In this document: piece after piece, positions 58,977 to 64,000 of the stretch
Layout: each line of letters opens with the position of its first letter
How positions within the stretch are numbered: the first letter of the stretch is position 1
Assembly (NCBI RefSeq): GCF_014897675.1
Contig: NZ_JABUXU010000006.1
Span: forward strand, 1-64,000
Direction: 5' to 3'
DNA length: 64,000 bases
Origin: Advenella sp. FME57
Lineage (GTDB): Bacteria; Pseudomonadota; Gammaproteobacteria; Burkholderiales; Burkholderiaceae_B
The notes under the pieces: generated by a model
What the model was told of the DNA's origin: nothing
What the model saw: only the letters and a program-made list of their open reading frames with translations
Databases searched by the model: none
Translations under genes and position numbers: made by a program

Positions 58977-60041
58977 CTAGTGCGGAAACGGCCAAATCCG
59001 CAATTTTTCTTTCGCAATACTCCACAGCCGCGCCAGACCATGTGGCTCGACGATCAGGAAAAATACAATCAGGGCGCCAAATACCATATGCTCGATATGC
59101 GCTGCCGTATCCACTCCCAGCGAGAGCCCCAGCATTTCGGGAACCCGGTTGAGCATAATGGGCACCAGGACGATGAAGGCGGCCCCAAAAAAACTGCCTA
59201 CGATAGACCCGAGCCCGCCAATAATAACCATGAACAGCAACTGGAAAGAGCGGTTCAGATCGAAGGCAGACGGCTCCCAGGAACCAAGATGGATATAGCC
59301 CCACAAAGCGCCGGCGATACCCACAATGAACGAGCTGACGGCAAAGGCGCTGAGCTTGGCATACATGGGACGGATCCCGATAACAGAAGCGGCCACGTCC
59401 ATATCACGAATGGCCATCCACTCACGACCGATGGCGCCGCGCACCAGGTTCTTGGCCAGCACTGCGATGACTATCACAAGTGCAAGTACGAACAAATATT
59501 TCTGCAAAGGCGTTTGTACCGGCAAACCGAAAAAGTCCAGCCGTGGCACCGACACGCTGCCCGATGATGAGTTATTGGTGAAGAATGGAATACGCAGGAA
59601 GGTCCAGTCTACAAAGAACTGCGCCGCCAGCGTGGCAACCGCCAGATACAGACCGCGTATCCGCATGCTTGGAATGCCAAAAAGAATACCCACCAAAGTG
59701 GCAAAGACACCGCCCATCAGAAGTTGAAAGATAAGTGGCAGTCCCGGAAAGCGTACGCCGAAGTTCCATGCGGCATAGGCCCCCACCGCCATGAAGGCGC
59801 CGGTGCCCATCGAGATCTGGCCGCAATAGCCCACCAGAATATTTAAGCCGATAGCCGCCATGGCCAGTATCAGAAACGGGATCATGATCCCGCCCAGGAA
59901 GTAATTGGTAGACACAAGCGGCACGACAACGATAGCCACGATCAGCAATAACGCAATAAAGATACGGTCCTGCCTGATCGGAAAAATCTGTTGATCCTGC
60001 CGGTAACTGATTTTGAACTGACCGTTTTCACGATAAAACAT
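58977..60041 (-). CDS. livM: Branched-chain-type ABC permease (LivM)
   Basis: A 354-residue inner-membrane permease with about nine helices. The typical phrases are LNILVGYCGQISMGTGAFMAVGAYAAW near residue 65 and the coupling loop GREWMAIRDMDVAASVIGIRPMYAKLSAFAVSS (about 210-243). The length is in the usual range. It lies 17 bases after livH and 73 before the binding protein gene. Confidence 0.94.
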   Translation of the reverse strand: MFYRENGQFKISYRQDQQIFPIRQDRIFIALLLIVAIVVVPLVSTNYFLGGIMIPFLILAMAAIGLNILVGYCGQISMGTGAFMAVGAYAAWNFGVRFPGLPLIFQLLMGGVFATLVGILFGIPSMRIRGLYLAVATLAAQFFVDWTFLRIPFFTNNSSSGSVSVPRLDFFGLPVQTPLQKYLFVLALVIVIAVLAKNLVRGAIGREWMAIRDMDVAASVIGIRPMYAKLSAFAVSSFIVGIAGALWGYIHLGSWEPSAFDLNRSFQLLFMVIIGGLGSIVGSFFGAAFIVLVPIMLNRVPEMLGLSLGVDTAAHIEHMVFGALIVFFLIVEPHGLARLWSIAKEKLRIWPFPH

Positions 60042-60058
60042 ATGGATTCCCTTGCCTT

Positions 60059-60988
60059 TTACACGCGGTCAATGATTTTTTCGCCGAACAGACCCTGCGG
60101 GCGGAACAACAGGAACACCAGCGCTAGCACATAGGCAAACCAGATCTCGATCCCCCCGCCTATGAACGGACCGATATAGGCTTCGGACAGCTTTTCTCCA
60201 ACGCCAATAATCAGGCCGCCGATAATGGCGCCGGGCACTGATGTGAGCCCACCCAATATCACAACCGGCAATGCACGCAACGCCGCAGTGGACAGCGTAA
60301 ACTGCACGCCAAACTTTGAGCCCCAGATAATCCCGGCAACCAGTGCCACAATGCCGGCGACGACCCAGACAATGACCCAAATGCGATTCAGGGGAATGCC
60401 GATAGATTGCGCGGCCTGGTGATCATCTGCCACGGCACGCAACGCGCGCCCTGTAGCCGTGTACTGGAAAAAGAACGCCAGCAGCGCCACCAGCACTGCT
60501 GAGATGACAGCGGCCGTCAGGTCTTCCAGGCTGATCAGAATGCCCCCTTCGAACACCGAATCCAGGATGAACGCAGGATCCTTGGGCATGCCGACATTGA
60601 TGGAGTAAACCGAGCTGCCGAAGATAATCTGACCCAGTCCATCCAGGAAATAACTGATGCCCAGCGTGGCCATCAATAACGTGGTGCCTTCCTGATTGAC
60701 CAGGTGGCGCAGCACCAGCCGCTCCACAAGAATGGCGAAAAGCACCATGACGCCAGCGCTGACAATGAACGCCAGGATATTTGCCAGCAGCAAATTTTCA
60801 AATCCCAGCCATTGCGGAATCCATACCGAAAACCGTGCCATGGACAAGGCGGCGACCAGCACCATGGCGCCCTGGGCGAAGTTGAACACCCCCGATGCCT
60901 TGAAGATAAGAACAAAACCGAGTCCGACCAGCGCATAAAGCATGCCGCCCATCAGACCACCAAAAAGCGTTTCAAGAAAGTAAGCCAT
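60059..60988 (-). CDS. livH: Branched-chain-type ABC permease (LivH)
   Basis: A 309-residue permease with about eight helices. It has LYALVGLGFVLIFKASGVFNFAQGAMV near residue 17 and the coupling segment GRALRAVADDHQAAQSIGIPLNRIWVIVW (about 190-218), both family marks. The ATG is 5 bases after the livG stop, so translation is probably coupled. Confidence 0.95.
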   Translation of the reverse strand: MAYFLETLFGGLMGGMLYALVGLGFVLIFKASGVFNFAQGAMVLVAALSMARFSVWIPQWLGFENLLLANILAFIVSAGVMVLFAILVERLVLRHLVNQEGTTLLMATLGISYFLDGLGQIIFGSSVYSINVGMPKDPAFILDSVFEGGILISLEDLTAAVISAVLVALLAFFFQYTATGRALRAVADDHQAAQSIGIPLNRIWVIVWVVAGIVALVAGIIWGSKFGVQFTLSTAALRALPVVILGGLTSVPGAIIGGLIIGVGEKLSEAYIGPFIGGGIEIWFAYVLALVFLLFRPQGLFGEKIIDRV

Positions 60989-60993
60989 GATGA

Positions 60994-61794
60994 TCAGTGC
61001 TCCACACCCAAATAAGCCCGAATCACATCCTCGTTCGAGCGCACTTCCGACGGCGTACCATCGCCGATTTTTTTACCGTAGTCGAGCACCACTACCCGAT
61101 CGGAAATGTCCATCACCACGCCCATATCATGCTCGATCAACACAATCGTCGTACCGAATTCGTCATTGACATCCAGAATGAAGCGGCTCATATCCTGTTT
61201 TTCTTCTATATTCATGCCCGCCATGGGCTCGTCCAGCAGCAGCATGCGTGGCTCCATGGCAAGCGCCCGACCCAGGTCCACGCGCTTTTGCAAACCGTAA
61301 GGCAGCCTCCCGACCGGGGTTTTGCGATAGGCCTGGATTTCCAGGAAATCAATAATGTTTTCGACAAATTCGCGATGGGCGATTTCCTCTTTTTCTGCGC
61401 CGAATATCCGGAAGGCTTGCGAGATCAGCCCGCTTTTCATGCGCAGATTGCGTCCGGTCATGATGTTGTCCAGCACACTCATTCCCTTGAACAGCGCAAG
61501 GTTCTGAAAGGTGCGCGCCACCCCCATCTCTGCCGCACGACGCGGCGTCATCCGGCCAAACTGTTTGCCATCGAAGTGGATGCTACCGTCCTGCGGCACA
61601 TACACTCCGTTGATCACATTGAGCATGGAGCTTTTACCGGCCCCATTAGGGCCGATAATCGCACGAATCTCGTGTTCCTTTACATTGAACGAAATGTCGG
61701 TCAGCGCCTTGACGCCGCCAAACCGCAGCGAAATATTCTGCATATCAAGGATCACCTTGCCGATTCTGGCTTCACGTTCGTCACTCATGCTCAT
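60994..61794 (-). CDS. livG: Branched-chain-type ABC transporter ATPase (LivG)
   Basis: A 266-residue ATPase. Walker A is IGPNGAGKSSMLNVING near residue 47. The signature is the LivG variant LPYGLQKRVDLGRAL, and Walker B is MLLLDEPMAGMNIEEKQ. The histidine switch is in VLIEHDMGVVMD. The start codon overlaps the stop of the acyl-CoA synthetase as ATGA, so import and activation are translationally linked. Confidence 0.94.
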   Translation of the reverse strand: MSMSDEREARIGKVILDMQNISLRFGGVKALTDISFNVKEHEIRAIIGPNGAGKSSMLNVINGVYVPQDGSIHFDGKQFGRMTPRRAAEMGVARTFQNLALFKGMSVLDNIMTGRNLRMKSGLISQAFRIFGAEKEEIAHREFVENIIDFLEIQAYRKTPVGRLPYGLQKRVDLGRALAMEPRMLLLDEPMAGMNIEEKQDMSRFILDVNDEFGTTIVLIEHDMGVVMDISDRVVVLDYGKKIGDGTPSEVRSNEDVIRAYLGVEH

Positions 61795-63761
61795 GCGGCC
61801 TTTTTAAGAGGATCGGATACAACGACGGCAGGGTGAATTTTCAACTCTGCAGCAATTTTCCCGGTTCGTCCATCTTCATATTTCACTTCGGTTTCGATGT
61901 ACTGACTCGGTTTACCGGAAAACAGCGCATCGATCAGTACACCGTAGCGTTCAGCGATGAAAGCGCGACGCACCTTGCGGGTGCGCGTCAGCTCACCGTC
62001 ATCGGGGTCCAGCTCCTTGTGCAGAATCAAAAAGCGGTGGATCTGCAGGCCCGATAATTGCGGGTCCTGCGCCACATCTGCATTGACCTTGCCGATGCAA
62101 TCGGCGATCAACTCATATACTTCGGAGCGCGAGGCCAGATCGGTATAACCGGCATAGGCCAGACTGCGCCGCTCGGCCCAGTTGGCGACGGCTTCCAGGT
62201 CGATATTGACAAAGGCCGTGACAAAGTCACGATTTGCACCAAACGCCACGGCTTCCTTGATAAACGGAAAGAACTTCAGTTTGTTCTCCACATACTTTGG
62301 TGCGAACATACGCCCGTCACTCAAACGGCCCACGTCCTTGGCGCGATCAATAATCCGCAGTTGCCCCTGAGCATCAACAATGCCGGCATCACCTGTGTGA
62401 TACCAGCCATCTGCGGTGAACGATTCACGCGTGGATTCGGGATTGCGATAATATTCGCGGAACAAGCCGGGGCTTTTTACCTGCACTTCACCACTTTCGG
62501 CAATACGCAATTCGACGCCCGCCACGGGAGGTCCAACAGTGTCGGCAGATACCTGTCCGTCGCTCTGAACGCAAACGAACACCGACGTTTCGGTCGACCC
62601 GTAGAGCTGCTTCAGATTGATTCCGATCGAACGGTAAAAGCGAAACAAGTCAGGACCGATAGCTTCGCCAGCGGTATAGGCTACGCGCACCCGGTTCATG
62701 CCAAGCGTATTGCGCAGCGGTCCGTAAATCAGAAGATTACCGATTGAATATTTAATACGGTCCAGCGTGCCGACGGCTTGGCCATCCAGGATGCGCCCGC
62801 CCACGCGGTGGGCCAGCTTCATGCAGGTATCGAACAGCCATTTTTTGAACCTGCCAGCGTCTTCCATGCGAATGGTCACATGCGTGAGCAAGTCTTCAAG
62901 AATGCGTGGCGGCGAAAAATAATACGTCGGCCCGATGTCATGCATATCAATCGCCACGGTCGCTGGCGATTCCGGGTGATTCACCGTAAAGCCGGTGACC
63001 AGCAGTTGCGTGTAGGAGAACATATTCTGGCCGATCCAGGCAGGCGGCAAATAGGCTAGCACCTCTTCCCTGTCGGTCAGATTTTCCAGCTCCTGAATCA
63101 CCTGCGCCCGATCAATCAGGGCGGCATGCGTGAGCACCACACCCTTGGGCTTGCCTGTGGTTCCCGATGTATAAAACATCGCGGCCGTATCGTCGGGCTG
63201 CACGCGGTTTACTGCATCGGCATAAGCATTGGGTGCGCCTGTTGCGTACTGGTCGCCCAGTTGCTGCAGGTCTTCCCAGGACAGCAGCTGCGGATCGCTG
63301 TAATGGCGCAAGCCACGCGGATCGTCATATATGACATGAGCAAGCGTAGGCACCTGTTCACGTACCTCGAACATCTTGTCGACCTGCTCCTGGTTTTCCG
63401 CCACGACAACCCGCACGCTCGCATCCTGGAGCACGTAAACCATCTCCTGCGCAACAGCGTCCTGATACATGGGGACGGGAATCGCGCCAACCGCCTGCGC
63501 AGCCATCATCGCCATATACAGCCGCGGTCGGTTCTCGCCCACAACTGCAATATGTTCGCCGGGCTGCACCCCGAACTGCAGGTAGCCATTGGCAACGCGC
63601 TGTACCTGCGCAGCAACCTGCGCCCAGGTATAGGTCTGCCAGATGCCCAGGTCTTTTTCCCTGAGCGCCGGCCGGGCTCCGCGGACTGCTGCGTGATGCT
63701 GCAGCAGTGCAGGAAATGTCTGCGACACGGCGGCACTCGTGCTGTTTACTTGTTGCGGCAT
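61791..63761 (-). CDS. AMP-dependent acyl-CoA synthetase (long-chain type)
   Basis: A 656-residue adenylate-forming ligase. The P-loop is FYTSGTTGKPKGV near residue 200, the A5 motif is LKQLYGSTETSVFV near residue 388, and the A7/A8 part has GWYHTGDAGIVDAQGQLRIIDRAKDV near residue 465. The probable catalytic lysine is in LTRTRKVRRAFI near residue 607. The size suits long-chain (FadD15-like) enzymes. It is first in the Liv cluster and overlaps livG by four bases. The substrate is probably the acid carried by the transporter; this is inference. Confidence 0.92.
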   Translation of the reverse strand: MPQQVNSTSAAVSQTFPALLQHHAAVRGARPALREKDLGIWQTYTWAQVAAQVQRVANGYLQFGVQPGEHIAVVGENRPRLYMAMMAAQAVGAIPVPMYQDAVAQEMVYVLQDASVRVVVAENQEQVDKMFEVREQVPTLAHVIYDDPRGLRHYSDPQLLSWEDLQQLGDQYATGAPNAYADAVNRVQPDDTAAMFYTSGTTGKPKGVVLTHAALIDRAQVIQELENLTDREEVLAYLPPAWIGQNMFSYTQLLVTGFTVNHPESPATVAIDMHDIGPTYYFSPPRILEDLLTHVTIRMEDAGRFKKWLFDTCMKLAHRVGGRILDGQAVGTLDRIKYSIGNLLIYGPLRNTLGMNRVRVAYTAGEAIGPDLFRFYRSIGINLKQLYGSTETSVFVCVQSDGQVSADTVGPPVAGVELRIAESGEVQVKSPGLFREYYRNPESTRESFTADGWYHTGDAGIVDAQGQLRIIDRAKDVGRLSDGRMFAPKYVENKLKFFPFIKEAVAFGANRDFVTAFVNIDLEAVANWAERRSLAYAGYTDLASRSEVYELIADCIGKVNADVAQDPQLSGLQIHRFLILHKELDPDDGELTRTRKVRRAFIAERYGVLIDALFSGKPSQYIETEVKYEDGRTGKIAAELKIHPAVVVSDPLKKAA

Positions 63762-63864
63762 GTTGTCTCCTTGCCTGTGTCTTCGGGCGCTGATTTATTT
63801 GTTCTGCCCGCCCCGGTCCGGATACCCCGTATTGGCGAAAAGCCCCGGAAACTTTATGTGTTGC

Positions 63865-63892
63865 TAAGTTAACGGTTTGATTGTAAGCTAAC
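63865..63892. promoter_or_regulatory. Direct repeat TAAGYTAAC in the divergent spacer
   Basis: TAAGTTAAC (63865-63873) and TAAGCTAAC (63884-63892) are 19 bases apart and differ at one base. They lie between the acyl-CoA synthetase and the divergent partial gene and may be regulator sites. The first one contains the palindrome GTTAAC. Confidence 0.4.
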
Positions 63893-63934
63893 TGTCGCCA
63901 TCACGACATTCTATGATTTTCTAGGGTAAGTCCT

Positions 63935-64000
63935 ATGTCATCTTTTTCCCCCGAGGCCGCGCAGTGGTTCAATCTGCTCGCGCCCGAGCACCAGCGACGC
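63935..64000 (+). CDS. Start of a divergent gene, product unknown
   Basis: Only 22 codons are in the window (MSSFSPEAAQWFNLLAPEHQ followed by two arginines). AGGGTAAG lies about 5 bases before the ATG, a good ribosome site. The helix-like N-terminus does not allow a family call. Being divergent from the Liv cluster, it could be its regulator, but nothing in the visible part shows that. Confidence 0.55.
   Translation, partial: MSSFSPEAAQWFNLLAPEHQRR

Overview
The window reads as one contiguous piece of chromosome from a betaproteobacterium of the order Burkholderiales, most likely family Alcaligenaceae. Advenella or a near relative is my best guess. This rests on an atp operon with betaproteobacterial gene order, a Bug-type solute-binding protein, the rsmB-DUF4390-ntrY-response regulator-trkA-trkH block, a Liv-type transporter fused into a cluster of acyl-CoA ligases, and a moderate GC content (mid-fifties percent by eye). 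The species is inferred, not proven. I see no rRNA or tRNA gene, insertion sequence, prophage or CRISPR array.

Layout. 1-384: 3' end of a small c-type cytochrome with an 18-bp tandem repeat. 602-7538 (minus): a CoA-transferase, then the replication-restart pair priA-rep and hemE, separated by an AT-rich spacer with a DnaA box. 7665-9126: a regulator with a degenerate receiver domain, divergent from a small membrane protein whose promoter holds a perfect palindrome. 9854-12660: a Bug solute-binding protein divergent from a thiamine-diphosphate enzyme. 12880-20408 (minus): the complete F1Fo ATP synthase operon atpIBEFHAGDC, with strong RNA hairpins on both sides of atpE. 20528-28110: enoyl-CoA hydratase, an M61 peptidase, and a minus-strand run gpmA-envC-ctpA-moeB. 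28291-30662 (plus): yibN-grxC-secB-gpsA. 30742-32549: a methyltransferase divergent from comF.

32838-36730 (plus) is a compact catabolic-looking unit: an IclR regulator, a three-gene polar amino acid ABC importer and a formimidoylglutamase (hutG), which suggests uptake and breakdown of histidine or a histidine-derived compound. 36838-45362 (minus) runs rsmB, DUF4390, an NtrY-like kinase, an NtrX-like regulator lacking the AAA+ domain, trkA, trkH and trmL. The regulator overlaps trkA by four bases, which ties a two-component system to potassium uptake. 45903-55302 is mixed housekeeping: rimO, a HAD phosphatase, fmt, a CDF metal exporter, HMG-CoA lyase with a small membrane protein, an FMN reductase, dprA, def and a lipoate-ligase-like protein. 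The dprA-def pair is inverted relative to the usual order beside fmt-rsmB-trkA.

55324-63761 (minus) is a seven-gene run: a long-chain-type acyl-CoA synthetase, LivG, LivH, LivM, a LivK-like binding protein, LivF and a PaaK-like CoA ligase. It looks like a dedicated importer coupled to CoA activation of a carboxylic acid. A divergent gene begins at 63935 and leaves the window.

Most of the window is conserved core genome and I found no clear sign of a wholly new defence or mobile system. The parts most worth following are the degenerate-receiver regulator with its palindromic promoter, the hairpins around atpE, the single-permease hut-like operon, the AAA-less NtrX-trkA coupling, and the Liv-ligase cluster.
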